Of a DNA stretch of 64,000 nt, positions 10,972-23,274 are shown piece by piece. The stretch is from positions 81,819,627 to 81,883,626 of the forward strand of contig OX375878.1 of NCBI GenBank assembly GCA_947359465.1. The letters run 5' to 3'. This stretch comes from Metellina segmentata (Eukaryota > Arthropoda > Arachnida > Araneae > Tetragnathidae). The notes under the pieces were generated by a model. It made no database searches. It was not told the origin of the DNA and was given only the letters and a program-made list of their open reading frames with translations. A program made the position numbers and the translations under genes. Each line of letters starts with the position of its first letter. The first letter of the stretch is position 1.

Positions 10972-11284
10972 GCAGTAGCCCGGTTGGAAGCTTATCGGAT
11001 TAGAAACCGAATGGTTACGAGTTCGAATCCAACCATAGATTATCGTTTACAAAAGGAGCTAACTGGATCACGTTAAATATTTCATAGCCTTCAATGTCCT
11101 CACGTTGCTATGGTGTGGAAGTTTGGAGAGCGAGCCAGCTCAGTTTTGCACTCGTCATCTAACCGTGGTTCAAAATAACGTGGTGGTGTTCTCTCCTCAG
11201 GATTGATCCAATGGGGACAGTCATCAATAGCCCGTTGTGTTGCTCCAGAGCGACGTAAATTAAACATTCACCTACCTACCCAAC
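10972..11284 (+). mobile_element. tRNA-derived SINE, copy 1
   Basis: Begins CGCAGTAGCCCGGTTGGAAG, with a B box-like GAGTTCGAATCC at 11019-11030. The family core follows (ACGTTGC...GGTGTGGAAG, TCATCTAACCGTGGTTC, CGTGGTGTT), then GCCCGTTGTGTTGCTC and a CTACCTACC simple tail. It shares the core with twelve other copies here. The head differs somewhat from the copy at 33361-33684, so it may be a subfamily. Confidence 0.8.
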
Positions 11285-12808
11285 CTATTTCCCACCACTG
11301 ACTACCAGTGGCTACGTCAGATGAAATTTGGCAATATGTGGTGGCAGCATGAAATGACATACCTCAATTATACACATCGAAAGCCTCTTTCAATATCGAG
11401 ACACGGAGAAACTAGTTATTGACACCCATGGTTGTTGCACAAAATATTGATTTCATCGTACTCCGCAGGTTGAATGAAACTGTAATTCAGATAATTTTAC
11501 CTTTGTGTTTTAAGTTATTTGTATAATAAATAAAGCTTTGATATCTCTTGTCTGTCATGGTGTTGCATTTCCATTTGCCAACAATTTATCGAATTTTCCA
11601 GACTTTTTTTTAAGAAACTGACGAGTTTAGAGGGGAAAGTTTTCTATCAACAGAAAATGTTTCGAAAATATGGAACATTCTACTGAAACATTTCTATCAA
11701 AAGTTTAGTCTCACTCAAATCGTTGAACGCTTTCGAATCGTTATTTCTTCACACATAGAGCTCCATTAAATTCACGTTTCTATTGAAAAACTCGCATTTG
11801 ATATATGTCATACCAAATGAGGGGAAATGCGTAAAGGAAGAAATGTTTGAATATTAGGAGAGACTTTTTATCCTGAAATACCGGACTAAAACTGTTTTCT
11901 TATTCGAATCTTGCAGCGTATTTCTATGGTAAAGTAATACCCACATCTGGATTATTACTTTCAGAAGCAAGATGCAGCAATAGCCTAGAGAACATATCCA
12001 ACGCTATTACAAGATACGCATGCTGTTCCTAAAATATAAACTAGCGGAAAAATATATTTTGAGGTTGGCATAAAAAAAAACGAAATTTGAGGATGTTTGC
12101 GTGCTCCGGGCTAACAAAAAGCAAAGCATGTTTCGCTGAAAGCCTTTAACAGATGCTGCTAGAAGGTTATCTTAGCGACAAGCTTGACTGAAAATATTCA
12201 AATAGATGCCATGGCTGAATATTTGGAAAAAATATATCGTGGGATAAATTTTTTTCTTGTTCACCTATTATTTTTAGAAATATAGGAAAATAGTCAAGAA
12301 GAGAAAATAGTATGTTATTCGAGGAATCTGGGACGGAACAACTGGAGCATATGCTCGGATAAAGCACAGTCAAAATTGATTTTGAGTGTGGTATTAAAGT
12401 TTTTAACAATAAAGTGTTTTCCAACGGGAGACTTAGATGGAAGAAATGAAAAGTCCAATCCAAGAATAAATTGCCCCATCTATCATATGAATCAGCAGTG
12501 TAGCGTAATACTGATAACTATAGATTACGATAGTGTCGTTCATATAATCGAAAAAAATATTTTTTCGACTTTCATTTTGCAATGGTGGGAAAGCTTACCT
12601 ACCTTCTGTACAATATCAAAAATAAAAAGCACACTTTCGAAAACAATTATATTTTTTTAAATAAAAGTTTACGTATTTACAAGCTGGTATATTAAAGTTT
12701 GACAGACGAGATTCATCACCAATACAACACAGAAGCTAAAAGCAACCTCAATTGACTGTGATTCGAATATACCACGTCATCCCAAGTTTGCCCACCAGCC
12801 AGACTGTT
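11285..12808. other. No gene seen
   Basis: AT-rich spacer. Several short frames exist near 12.2-12.7 kb but show no motif, codon bias or homology I can recognise. Confidence 0.45.
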
Positions 12809-12923
12809 GTACACATGACGTCATCTTTGGCGTCATGTGCACAGCAAGACCGCGAGAGAGAGCCTCCTGTAGAGAGCTTTCGAATGTTCAAGCTGACTGG
12901 ACGTTAAACTTCCAGTATAAAAG
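12809..12923 (+). promoter_or_regulatory. Promoter-like cluster: CRE palindrome, GAGA run, TATA box
   Basis: A full CRE TGACGTCA (12816-12823) lies in an inverted repeat (12809-12820 with 12831-12842, one mismatch). It is followed by GCGAGAGAGAGCC (GAGA-factor type) and TATAAAAG at 12916-12923. The order and spacing resemble a TATA promoter reading right. No downstream gene is evident, so function is inferred only. Confidence 0.35.
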
Positions 12924-15208
12924 CTTATAGCTGAAAATATTTTGTTATTCAATACCTAGGGTTAACGGACGTTGAAAAACGATTTGCTGCCATAAAAATG
13001 TTAAAAGTCCAAAAACATAGAAATTGTTTAAAATACTGTTAATGTCGATATAGAAACAAATCAGTGAAGGTAGTAAAAATATTTTTGATGTAGATACAGT
13101 AAGAGAGACCGAGACTTGTTGGCCTAAGGGGTAAATTGTCATTCACATTGTATTTTTTTAACACAGTGATTTCAGGGATGTGTGGTATCTCCACTGTTGA
13201 ACTACTCATATATATTACATCATGTATGTTGCACCACATATCTTTGTGTATTAAAAAAATGTTACTGCCTCCGCAGGATTGAAAACTCGCTTTTTTCGCT
13301 CGAATCTTAGACGGTTTCCCGAGAAAGTATGGATCATAAAATTACGAAATTAACATGGTTTGTTCAAAATTGTACAGGGAAGAAGATGGAGAAGATTTTT
13401 TTCCGGATGCGGCTATTAGTTTAGGGTGCATTGAGTGTCAAAGTCGAAAAAAGCGAAATTTCGAACGCGAGCTAGCAAAACACATACACTCGTCTTCAGC
13501 CGTGAATTTTTTAGAGTACCTCTAAACGCGATATTTTGCATCTCGCCGAGTTTTTATAGGAATTTAAATTTGTTTCTTGGTACTAGTTTTTTGAAATTCA
13601 AAAATCGGTACAGTTTTTTTACTTTTTTTGTTAAAACTGTCACATCTATAGATTACTACAATTAGTTTTTTAATTTGAAAACATTACTGAAACCTTAGAA
13701 TATACTTTTTCTTATGGTAGAATAATTTTTGTAATTTATTAATAAATAAATTCGATGCGACTAAAAGTTGGTCTACAAATTTCAAAACTTTTAGATCGTA
13801 ATTTCCGATAAAAACAAAAATTGTCATAGCTATAACTTAATATTATTGCTTTTAAAATTTGTAAATACCACGGAGAAAGCTTAGGATGCACTCTTTCTTA
13901 CTGTATAATTATTTTTGAAATTGGTTAATAAGTAAATTTGATGCGATGAAAAGTATAATTTCACGATAGTGTACAAATTTTTCATCCCGGAAAAGAAACG
14001 TTACATCCTTTTTGCATGGCTTTGGGGTGAAACTCGCTGTGACGTCATGGCTTGGAAAGACGCCTGCGAAAGGAGTGTTGGTTTACGAAACAAACCTAAT
14101 GGAATTGCGTAGCAATCACCGGGGGTTGGAGAGCGTAAAGGAGCAGGGGGAGGAACCCGTAGTGTTGTAAGACTTATGTGAAAGAGTGATGCAGTGATTT
14201 TGTCTCAAAAAGTCCAGGTGGGTCAGATTGGCATTTAAGAAGTGGGGGATGTGGTAATAGAACACGGTTGGTGTCTGTAGTCATGTTTTTCACTGCTATT
14301 AGTTGATTTTTTTTCTAGATTTCAATGAGGACCTACAGGCGGAAGTTTGAACTAGCAAACAATTCTGCTGCTGTGAAAGTAAGAAATGCTGTAAATGCTC
14401 ACATTGTCGACAAAAAAGATTGATTGATCATTTGATACATACACTGAAGTTAAGACCTCCAGGATTTGCCGAGAGCCCATAACCTCCAGATGAGAATATG
14501 AATGCAGTTCAGGGAAATTATTCGAATCATTATCAGGTGGGTAACTTCATGGTGGTAAAATATGGTACCCGGCAATATCCAGGAAAGATGGTGGCGTGGA
14601 GGGCGATGAATTTTATGTTTCCACAGTGGTGAAAACACACTAACTTTGGAGATGTCCAGAAGCATCAGATACAATCTGGTACAGCCGCAACAAAATTATG
14701 CGAAAATTAAAGCCACCAAACCAGGTGGACGATCGCACAAATGTTTTGGTGGACTTTTTTTTGATGCGTTAAATATTTCCTTGATCTTTTTGTTTGGTTT
14801 TCTTAGTTTTCCTTACTTTGTATTAAGATGTAAGTTTTAAAGTGATTAACTCGCATTATTGCTAGATCCTATAACAATGTTATGCTACGCCAAATTAACG
14901 CAGGCGTTTTGCTATTCTTCCCCTCATCAGGGAGAAGTTGGCAGAGTTTGAACACTTTCGTAAACAATATTTAAGTGTTAACTGTATTATTTAAATAACT
15001 CTATCGTAATTAGTTTGTATCCAAGTTCCACTATCAATAGCATTACTTATATTAGCTCAATGTATCATTGAAATAGAAAAACCAGAAATTGTGCCAAATA
15101 GCACCGGTCACCCCGATATATTTTTGCACGTCGCGAAGGAATAATCTGGAATTTTGCAACATTACAAAGAATTAAATGATGTTTATATCGGTTGATAACA
15201 TCTATATC
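12924..15208. other. No gene seen; diverged 187-bp tandem duplication at 13.68-13.97 kb
   Basis: Two similar blocks start near 13690 and 13875 (period about 187; shared CTTTTTCTTA/CTTTCTTACT, AATAAATAAATTCGATGCGA and AAGTAAATTTGATGCGATG). A second CRE palindrome, TGACGTCA, lies near 14039. Short frames elsewhere look like chance. Confidence 0.5.
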
Positions 15209-15210
15209 TA

Positions 15211-16033
15211 CACTGAAGAGCCAAAACATTATAAAAAACCTACTCAATAACGTGTTGCGCCTAATTTGGCCTGCAATACAGCTGCAACTCGTTCTAGCGT
15301 TCGTGGTCTGTTATACCAAAACTACGGGTCTCAGAGTCGCCGATGAGAGCGTCCTCCAAAGCACAATACCGACAAAACCAGCCTTTGTATAACCTGCTGT
15401 AAAAGAGGGGAGCAACTGTTCGCCTGGCAGACGGCGTACCCTGACACGACCATAAACGTGATAAATGAGAAATCGGGATTTATCTGACCAGGCAACTCTT
15501 TTCCATTTATCCCTGGTCCAGTCTCGATGTTCCCGGGCCCACTGTAGGCATAGTTAACGATGACGCTTGGTCAACAGAAGCACACGAGTGGGACGTCTGC
15601 TGCACAGTCCCATATCCAACAGTGTCCGCTGAACTGTGTGTTCCCAAGCACTTGCGCGTGTACCTGCATTGTAGTGGGCTGTCAGCTGAGCCACTGCCTG
15701 GCGACGATTTTGCTTTACCAAGCGGGACAGTCTCCGACGTCCTTTTTCTTTGATAACGCTTGGACGACCAACACCTTGGCGTCTACTTCTTGCGCCACCG
15801 TCATTTATCCACATTGCATGGATACTAACAACGGCATATCGTGAACAACCTTCCAGACGTGCAGTTTCGGTTATACTTGTTCCGAGTGTTAGGGCCATTA
15901 CGATCTGCCCTCTATCAAATTTGCTTAGAGGTGCATTCGCTTCAGATATTTGGCGGTGGCAAAGTTGTGTACATTCTGAAATTTTCGTATTTTTTGTGTT
16001 ATTATTTAAAAGAAAATAATATTTTACCATCAC
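15211..16033 (-). mobile_element. Tc1-like element remnant
   Basis: The right-hand end on the minus strand is CACTGAAGAGCCAAAACATT read outward at 15211, next to TA (15209-15210). This is a terminal inverted repeat type I know from arthropod Tc1 elements. The opposite repeat was not found, so the copy is truncated near 16033. Confidence 0.75.
15554..15940 (-). pseudogene. Tc1-like transposase, DNA-binding N-terminus
   Basis: The minus-strand frame reads LSKFDRGQIVMALTLGTSI, then a paired-type helix-turn-helix, then the linker GVGRPSVIKEKGRRRLSRLV (a GRPR-like hook) and the second helix-turn-helix region ending GLCSRRPTR. This is the normal first half of a Tc1 transposase, which binds the terminal repeats. 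Below 15554 the frame is lost and only scattered matches remain down to the terminal repeat. No DDE triad can be read, so it is inactive. Confidence 0.85.
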
Positions 16034-16350
16034 ATATTAATTGAACGTAGAATGTTTTTCAGTATGATAAAAATATAAGTATAGTTTATTTCAGTACAAA
16101 TTAATCTCAATACTTTTTTTAACATTTTCTTTTATACATATAATTATTAAACTATATTGTTAATAAAATTTAGAACTTAATAACTTCTTTTTGTATAATT
16201 TTCGATAATTTATGTGTATATGAATGGAATTTTTTTCATTGGTTTTTATTTACTCTTTATTTATTTCGCTTTCGCTTTTTTATTACAAGTATTATTTTTC
16301 AAAACAATAATATTAGTGACATGTCTTACAAATTTATCTCATAATTTTTC
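16034..16350. other. No gene seen
   Basis: Very AT-rich. It ends in a polypyrimidine tract and AG acceptor (16351-16352) that serve the THAP exon. Confidence 0.5.
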
Positions 16351-16352
16351 AG

Positions 16353-16591
16353 GTTTCCATAAAATCAAGAAAAGAGAGATCTTTATGGAAAAAAAAACAT
16401 TCGCCGGGAAAATTTTAGAGCAACATATAGTTCTTTAATTTGTTCTAAGCATTTCACCACAGATTGTTTTGATAAAGGCAAGTTTGGGGGCACCTGGCTA
16501 AAGTCTGATGCGGTTCCAACTATATTTAAATTCCCTCAGCACCTTCAAATCAAGACATCTAAAAGAAAAGTATTAAAGAGAAACAATATAG
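16353..16591 (+). pseudogene. THAP-domain exon (copy 1, exon 2)
   Basis: After a TTTTTTCAG-like acceptor the frame starts within a codon and reads FP, a TAA stop (16360-16362), then NQEKRDLYGKK and RENFRATYSSLICSKHF. Next come TTDCFDKG and WLKSDAVPTIFKFP, and then a basic tail. The C...H pair in ICSKHF and the AVPTIF...FP block are the second half of the THAP zinc-dependent DNA-binding domain (C2CH). Only one stop interrupts it. It ends at a donor-like ATAG|GTGAAA. THAP domains open P-element/THAP9-type and Kolobok transposases and several host regulators; I cannot tell which this is. The exon with the first CxxC pair was not found upstream. Confidence 0.8.
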
Positions 16592-17042
16592 GTGAAATAT
16601 ATCTATCATGTATTATAAACGCACAATGTTCTTAATTTCTCTAATTCCCATTGTTAGGTATTTAAAGTTTTGTGCTTGAATTATCATTTGATTACATTGG
16701 AAATTTAAATTATCTTCAAACTATTTTACTAAAGTTTATATTAGTCAAAATCACTAATAAACTCATTTTTGAAAATTTTAGGCCTAATCTACTTTTAAAA
16801 TCAACACAAAAGTGTTAATGGCTAATTATCTATTTTATTATTTAATATATTTTAATGTAATTTCAGCTCAAACATATTTTTATGGGTCAAATATTTTTTA
16901 TCTTTCTATTTAATTTTTTGTTATGTTTCATAAGTTGTTCTTAAGATATTTACAATTTGAAATAAAATTGCTCGACAGATGATTTTTTTTATATTTTAAA
17001 ATTAACTCAATGTTAGTTTTTTACGAGCTGTACTTTTTTCAG

Positions 17043-17295
17043 AAATTTCTCCTAAACCATGTAAAAGATTAAGATAGGTTGGTGATTTTAAGGAAGAGGT
17101 TTTTTGTAGTCGCCTACCAAGGCTAAACTTGCAGTTACAGTAGCAACTGAAGAACTCAATAAGAAGGCAAAAATAATTAAGACACTGCGCCAAAAAGAAC
17201 GAAGAATACAAAAGAGGCTGAAAACGTTTCAAGAAGTTATAGATTACCTGAATCAGAAGGCATTTATTTCTAATCACACTCAAGAAGTCTTAGAA
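17043..17295 (+). pseudogene. THAP gene copy 1, exon 3 (coiled coil)
   Basis: A TACTTTTTTCAG acceptor precedes EISPKPCKRLR, in the phase left by the previous exon. A TAG and a small frame break follow. Then comes a clean stretch, LAVTVATEELNKKAKIIKTL, and RQKERRIQKRLKTFQ...VIDYLNQKAF, strongly helical and coiled-coil-like, as found after the THAP domain in P-type transposases and THAP proteins. It ends at a textbook donor GTATGT (17296-17301). Continuation exons were not recognised; a Helitron begins at 17547. Confidence 0.7.
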
Positions 17296-17546
17296 GTATG
17301 TTTTTAAATATTATATTAAATTAAAAAATTTAAGTACCATTTATTGAATCTTTTTAACTTTATAAGATAACACATGGTCAACATATTTTGTCTAAGTGAT
17401 ATCATTATTAAAAGATGTTACTTTATTAAATACTTCATAGCTAATATTAAGTAACTATCAAGTTTATTAGCATCCGTGTCTCACTTGGACAAATAAGCGG
17501 GAGTGGTTAAACGTGTCAATATTGTTCCTGTAACCTGAGAAACTAA

Positions 17547-17986
17547 TCTCTAATATTATAAAAGGAAGTGTTTGTCTGTTTGTTTCTTGCCCGCAAAGTC
17601 CTGACGAATCTATGTCACTTAAAGTAATGGGATTTGGCACTCAGGTAGTCCAAAAATTGTGCAATTTTAGGGTCACGGCAAAATTTAAAATTCAATTCGC
17701 TTTCCAAAAATAAACAGATTGTTTTTTTTAACGCGAAGGGCAGGAAATGCAAATTTCTTGCAGATCCTGCCCTTTTCCATTTCATCAAAGAAGATCAAAC
17801 GGGAAAAAAACGTATTGACTTGCATTGTTTAGTTTTTTTCGTACAATCGGAATCGTTAAAGATAGATAAAAATGTCAATGGATTTGAAATCTGGGGTAAA
17901 TTGTACATTAGATTAATACATAACATCACGGCGTTGCACTTTGTGTTGGTTTACGAAGCATAAGCCGCTAGCCACGCAGTGGCTAG
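17547..17986 (+). mobile_element. Helitron family B, copy 1 (non-coding, 440 bp)
   Basis: Starts TCTCTAATATTATAAAAGG after an A and ends AGCCACGCAGTGGCTAG before a T; the last bases form a stem-loop. Its first 100 bases match 52408-53159. Confidence 0.85.
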
Positions 17987-18214
17987 TAAATTTATATTTA
18001 AATTTGATAAAATTTAATACTTTTAACTTTAATAACTATTCTTGATTTTTCTATCTTCATTGAGAGGTCTTGAGTGTTCCTCCTCAATATTTTTTAAGAT
18101 GATTTTGTTTACTTTCAGCTTTCTATGCCAATATCAGACTCAGAATAAGCAGGGAATTTATGAAAAATAAATAAAATATTTTGCCTTAACTCTCAACTTT
18201 TTTTCGAGCATGTG

Positions 18215-18940
18215 ATAGTGCCACAGCATCCGACTTTTCTTGTCAGCTATCTTCAGCCACGGGTACGACAGTTTCAAGGCAAATTGTTTATAGAAGTTTG
18301 AGCCATGTTGGTCTATATACTTGCAGGCCTGTCAGGTGTGTTCCGCTCACGGCAACTCACTGACGCCAGTGGTTAGTCTGGAGTAGAGAACATGCAATGT
18401 GGACATCGTCACAGTGGGCTTGTGTGATGTTTACGCCGAGTCCAGGTTTAGCTTGCAGTCTGATTCACGGCGGACGTCTATATGGAAAACGCCAGGTACA
18501 CACTACCACCAAGACAACATCATTGAACGACACTGTTACGGTGGTGCATGATTGCTCGTTTGGGTCGGAATGATACTGGGCTCCAGAACAGATCTACATG
18601 TTCAAATCGGAACCATGAGAGGCCAAATTTATCGCTACATCATTCTGGAACAACATGTACGTTTGTTTAGGGGTGCCATGGGCGCATAATATTTGTTTAG
18701 GGATGACAACGCCCGTCCTCACCGTGCAAACATTGTAAACGAATGCCTTGAATCTGAGGATATCACACAAATGGAATGGCTAACATTCTCACCTGACTTG
18801 AATCCGATAGTGCATGTGTGGGACATGCTTGGCCGACGAGTTGCAGCCCGTCAACCACCTCTTACATGTGTACCGGAACTTCGGAGAGCATTGCTTTTGA
18901 GTGGAGTAATCTTCTCCAAGATCAGCTCGATAATTTGATC
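18215..18940 (+). pseudogene. Tc1-like transposase with catalytic Glu replaced
   Basis: Several frames give Tc1 matches, the clearest from 18693: DDNARPHRANIVNECL (second catalytic Asp) and SPDLNPIVHVWDMLGRRV. Family members have E in NPIEH; here it is V, so the DD34E triad is lost. Stops and frameshifts upstream add to the damage. The N-terminal helix-turn-helix half is largely absent. Confidence 0.88.
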
Positions 18941-19067
18941 CTCAGCATGCCTAGGCGTTGTACGGACTGTATTTCATCGTCAGGGAGATATACAATGTAT
19001 TAACCATCATACCAACTGTGTCATGTTCAGTTTTTGTACGGTCGATATTTTTGTAATTGCTCCAGTG
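18215..19067 (+). mobile_element. Tc1-like element, 3' part
   Basis: Carries the C-terminal two thirds of a Tc1 transposase and ends in a terminal repeat whose inward reading is CACTGGAGCAATTACAAAAA, followed by TA (19068-19069). The left end is not recognisable. Confidence 0.75.
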
Positions 19068-20104
19068 TACAAAAATCGTAGTTCTTGTGAATAGTATCAT
19101 ACATGCACCATCTTTTTGTTCTTTATCTTTAATTTAATAAATGGACTTTATGAATAAGTCACGTTTGTTTTGTTTCTGAACCTTTATTTGCCGGAGCTGG
19201 CATTGTCCTTAATTCATGGACATGAGTGTAGATTGTAGTAAAAGAGAAATTAAATAAAATCGCGCTGATTTCATTACGATACATAGCAGTAACCTAGAAA
19301 ATAAATCAATAAATCCCACTCATGAGACTATCCTATAAGTAATAATTGTGTGGGTTTGAATCTAAAAGGGAGGCTCATTTATAGTTTTGAAACGGCATGT
19401 TGCTTTGTTAACTTTCAACGATCTCCACAAGCCCCGCCGAACAAAAGAGGCACAAAACCAATGAATAGGAAGCGATTCGTAAGAGCGGAGAAGGATTTCA
19501 ATTGTTAGCGCCAACGAGAACAAATTCTCTTTTGATTTAATGCGGGTTAGACGCGAATAAAAGTAAAGCTCAGGGCTCCTAATACCGGAATCATTCCCAA
19601 CTGCGTGTAGATTACAACTAGATCGGCGAACCATTGAAATCGATATATTTCTCGAAATTGGCTCTCTTGTTAGAGGTAGAAAACTTGGGCGAAAATGCCT
19701 TCTAATTGCTTTCTTCAAATGGCAGATCCGTAATCACCAGAAATTCGACTCCGGTGATTGGGGCAATTTTATTTCTCGGGCATTCGCGTTAATAGCTCGA
19801 GGGTATTTCACCTGCTGTGGATGTCATTTATACATATATATGTTCCCTCCCATGTAAATGAGTTCGAAGTTAAACTCGGCGCTTGAGTTGTGGGTAATTT
19901 GTTCGTCTTTGGGAACACGTGGTCGGCTGTAGGTATTTAATGGCATTGCCGAGTCATAAAAGTGTTTGTCAATTGCATTGAGATGCACGCGGAGCTGATA
20001 GCTTTTCTTTGTGCCGAATGTCAGAGATGTTGTCGGAAAGTGTTTGGGAAAGAATGGGGAGCAGTTTGGTGGGCATTGAAATATTATGGCTGGTGTATTG
20101 ATTT
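19068..20104. other. Low-repeat island of balanced composition (19.36-20.10 kb)
   Basis: From about 19360 the sequence becomes GC-richer than its surroundings and shows none of the repeat families. Open frames exist on both strands (for example 118 codons on minus, 19362-19718), but no domain is recognisable. It could be conserved non-coding DNA or an old exon. Confidence 0.35.
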
Positions 20105-20700
20105 TCGGGGCGATGGTTGGAAGAAAAGGATTAAACAAAAGATGTAACATTTGCTGCCTTCATATCCATCTTTAAAGCGAAAGACATTGTTAATTATACT
20201 CATTCGAGTTATTTTGGTCCAGGACAATGCGTGTTACATGTCATATAAATCAATGCTCCTAAATATGTAGCAGCGATTGACGATGAACTTCAACTTTCCA
20301 GAAGTATTTGATTGAAATTTGTTGCACTGCTACGTATATTATGTTATCTCCGTTACAAGTTATTTTGTAGTGTTGGCAAAATAACTCAATTACTTCTCTG
20401 GGGTCTTGGGAGCGATGGTTGGAATAAAATTGATCGAACAAAGAACATTTGCTTTTATTTCCATCCTTCGTGTGAGACATATTGCAAGTGATACTTCCTC
20501 GAGATGGTTGATGTCTAGGACATATAGACAACACATATGAAATAAATCAATGCATCCTAAACAGTCAGTGACGGTGCAACTATATTCGTGCAAAATAACC
20601 TCAGGGTTGAGATCTGTTGCACTGCTTTGTATATTATTCCATTAAAAGTTAATTTTCTAGAAGAGGCAAAGTAACCCAATTACTTCCATAGAATTTATCA
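20105..20700. repeat. Diverged tandem duplication, period about 302 bp
   Basis: Two units share, in order, CGATGGTTGGAA, AACATTTGCT, TTTCCATC/ATATCCATC, ATAAATCAATGC, TTGTTGCACTGCT and CCCAATTACTT-like blocks. The anchor CGATGGTTGG is at 20111 and 20413. Confidence 0.75.
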
Positions 20701-21470
20701 GCTTTGAATTCAGTAGATGCTACCACAAGTTGACTGGATATCAATAGCGTAAAAACCGTGCTATATTTTTAAAGTACGAATATATTTAAATGTGTGTCAC
20801 CATGACGTTATTGGATCTACTAGAAAATTGGAAGACTTGGGTAACTGTATATACACATAAGTAAGAGGGATTGATCAATCACACAAATTGATAGTAGTAT
20901 GAGTGGACAGAGTATTGATTATGTAAATGGTTTTTACATAGGAGGTGGAGGTGGCCAGAAGAGTCAATTCGAATTGATAGGTGTATTATTTGAACGACAG
21001 GAGCATATGATCTGTGGCAAGCGTGCCCATCGATGAACCCAAATGTTAAAACAGCACGTCATGAGACCCATAGCAGCAAACCAGCCCAAATATCAGAGAC
21101 CAGTATCAATGGATGCCACTCTCCTAAGATATTGCCTCCATACCTTTGGGTTCCGACAATGAATACACATATTTATTAACTTCTACTATAAAGTTAGCGG
21201 TAGCAAATATAGAATAGTGTTGGGCTGATAATGTTGTTTTAATACTTCACTGTTTAGATTTAGATTAAACAAAATGTATTGTGTAAGAGACTATCCTTAA
21301 ATATTTCTCATAAGTATAATAATAAGTACATTATATTACAACTATTAATAACAACTAATAATAATAAGTTCACCTTTTAATTCTTCAAACATCTATACTC
21401 CGTTATGTTGGTTTAGTCACAAAGCAGTGCAGACGTTTTGAAGATGAATATTATAATCAGTTTGCTTATA
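20701..21470. other. No gene seen
   Basis: AT-rich spacer without a recognised repeat or domain. Confidence 0.45.
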
Positions 21471-21569
21471 CAATTGATGACTAACGATTTTAATATTTTT
21501 TTGCAATTGATGACTAACGATTCGAATATTTTTTTACAATTGATGACTAACGATTCGAATATTTTTTTA
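21471..21569. repeat. 33-bp tandem repeat, three units
   Basis: CAATTGATGACTAACGATT starts at 21471, 21504 and 21537, each followed by AATATTTTTTT. The period is exactly 33. Confidence 0.92.
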
Positions 21570-21736
21570 TAATTTACTCTGTAAACAAAATAAAATTTTG
21601 TAGATCTATTGCTTTCCAAGTAATCAGAAAATAATATTGTCACTCAAAGTAAAAAAGGTCGTGTGTCAAAAATTAATTTTTTTTTCTTTTCTTATTGGTA
21701 TTTGCACAATTCTGTGATTTTCACCTGGTGCCAAAT

Positions 21737-21874
<138 letters not shown>

Positions 21875-23272
21875 AAAAATGCAACACCATGAAGGAGTCA
21901 TCAGAATTAAATGAATTTTAATACACAATCGGCTGGTATTAGTACATATAAACGAATAAATTTTCAAAGCAAGAAAAACTATATTAAGTGTCCGAATTCA
22001 GTATTTAGAGTAGCAACCACGCGCTGCAATAAGTACTGCAATACGACGTGGTATAGAGTGAAATATATGTTGAATGTCTGCTTGTGGAAGAGAATTCCAC
22101 ATTGTTTGTATGCGCACCCAAACTTCGTCTTTTGAAGCTGTAGGACGCGGATCACGAGCGAGAAGCCGACCAACCAAATCCCTTCCATGTTCAATAGGCG
22201 ACATATCCGGCGAATAAGCAGGCTAAGGAAGAAGTTGCATGTGTTGGGCTGAAAAGAAGTCTCGAACATTCCTTGCAACATGTGGGCGTGCATTATCCTG
22301 TTGAAAGATAGCTCCAGGGATGCCTTGAAGGAAGGTAACGTCTTCGCGATCTAGCACTTCACGGACGTACCTGTTGCTATTCAGATTACCCTCAATTCGT
22401 AGCAGCTAAGATCGTCCATGATACGAAATCGCACCCCAGATCATAACTCCGGGTGTTCGGCCACTCTGACTTTCGATAACGAACTCCTGAAGGCAGCGTT
22501 CACCGGCATAGCTTCTAACACGAATGCGGCCATCATGGTTCCACAAATTAAAGCGGGATTCGTCAGAAAAGGCAACTTGTTGCCAATCGGCCAGCCAGGC
22601 TCTGTGTTCATGAGCCCATTGCAGACGCGTTGAGGGGGATCCTGTATAAACGTATCCTTACACGCAGTCCACGGTGCAGCAACGTAGTCGAAGCCGACAT
22701 TAGTACACCTGTAGCAGTAGACCAAAGTGCTGCCAACTGCCTGGAGGAAGCTGTACGGTCATTCACCGTCATGTGGACCAGGTGTCTATCATCGCGCGTT
22801 GACGTCAACTTCCGGCGTCCACTCCAAGTTTTTCGAGTTGGTCGGTGCTGGTCGGTCCAATGCTTCCAAATTCGCATAACTGTGGAACTGTTCCACTGCA
22901 CACGAGCTGCTATTGCGAGATAGGAAAATCCTCCTCCGCGAAGGCCGATGATTCTCCCCCGTTCAAACTCCGTAAGTTGTTGAAATTTCACCCTATTTCG
23001 TCGTGGAGGCATACTTAGGTCTCACTAAACGTTCGCCACTAAAAAATAACAATTCACTAAACGTTCGCCACTAAAAAATAACAATGTACTATTTTCAACG
23101 TCCCGCTACAGCCCTCTATTTACACGCTTTTAGCATCAGTTCAGAGGGCACTGCTCACACCAAACATGCATGGTGGTTTTGAAACTTTACTACTTTGTAT
23201 AACATCCTATAATTGACATTTGCTGCAAATTTCATTTCATTCGGAAGAATTCCTTCATGGTGTTGCATATTT
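21875..23272 (-). mobile_element. Tc1-like element, complete (1398 bp), TA-flanked
   Basis: Left end AAAAATGCAACACCATGAAGG and right end, inverted, AAATATGCAACACCATGAAGG, with similarity continuing for about 40 bases. TA flanks both sides (21873-21874 and 23273-23274). It lies inside Helitron D. Confidence 0.92.
21998..23012 (-). pseudogene. Tc1-like DD34E transposase, nearly full length
   Basis: Start ATG at 23012 (MPPRRNRVKFQQLTEFERGR). A helix-turn-helix pair follows, with linker WSGRRKLTSTRDDRHLV. The catalytic motifs are all visible but in different frames: SDESRF with the first Asp (about 22565), QQDNARPH with the second (about 22300) and SPDMSPIEH with the Glu (about 22200). It ends near 21998 with RRIAVLIAARG. 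The length of about 340 codons is normal. Frame breaks near 22640-22700 and 22410, plus a stop or two, inactivate it, yet the complete triad and both ends make it one of the younger DNA transposons here. Confidence 0.88.
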
Positions 23273-23274
23273 TA

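Noticed and set aside
22630..22923. 97-codon plus-strand frame
   Set aside because: Antisense shadow of the Tc1 transposase at 21998-23012.
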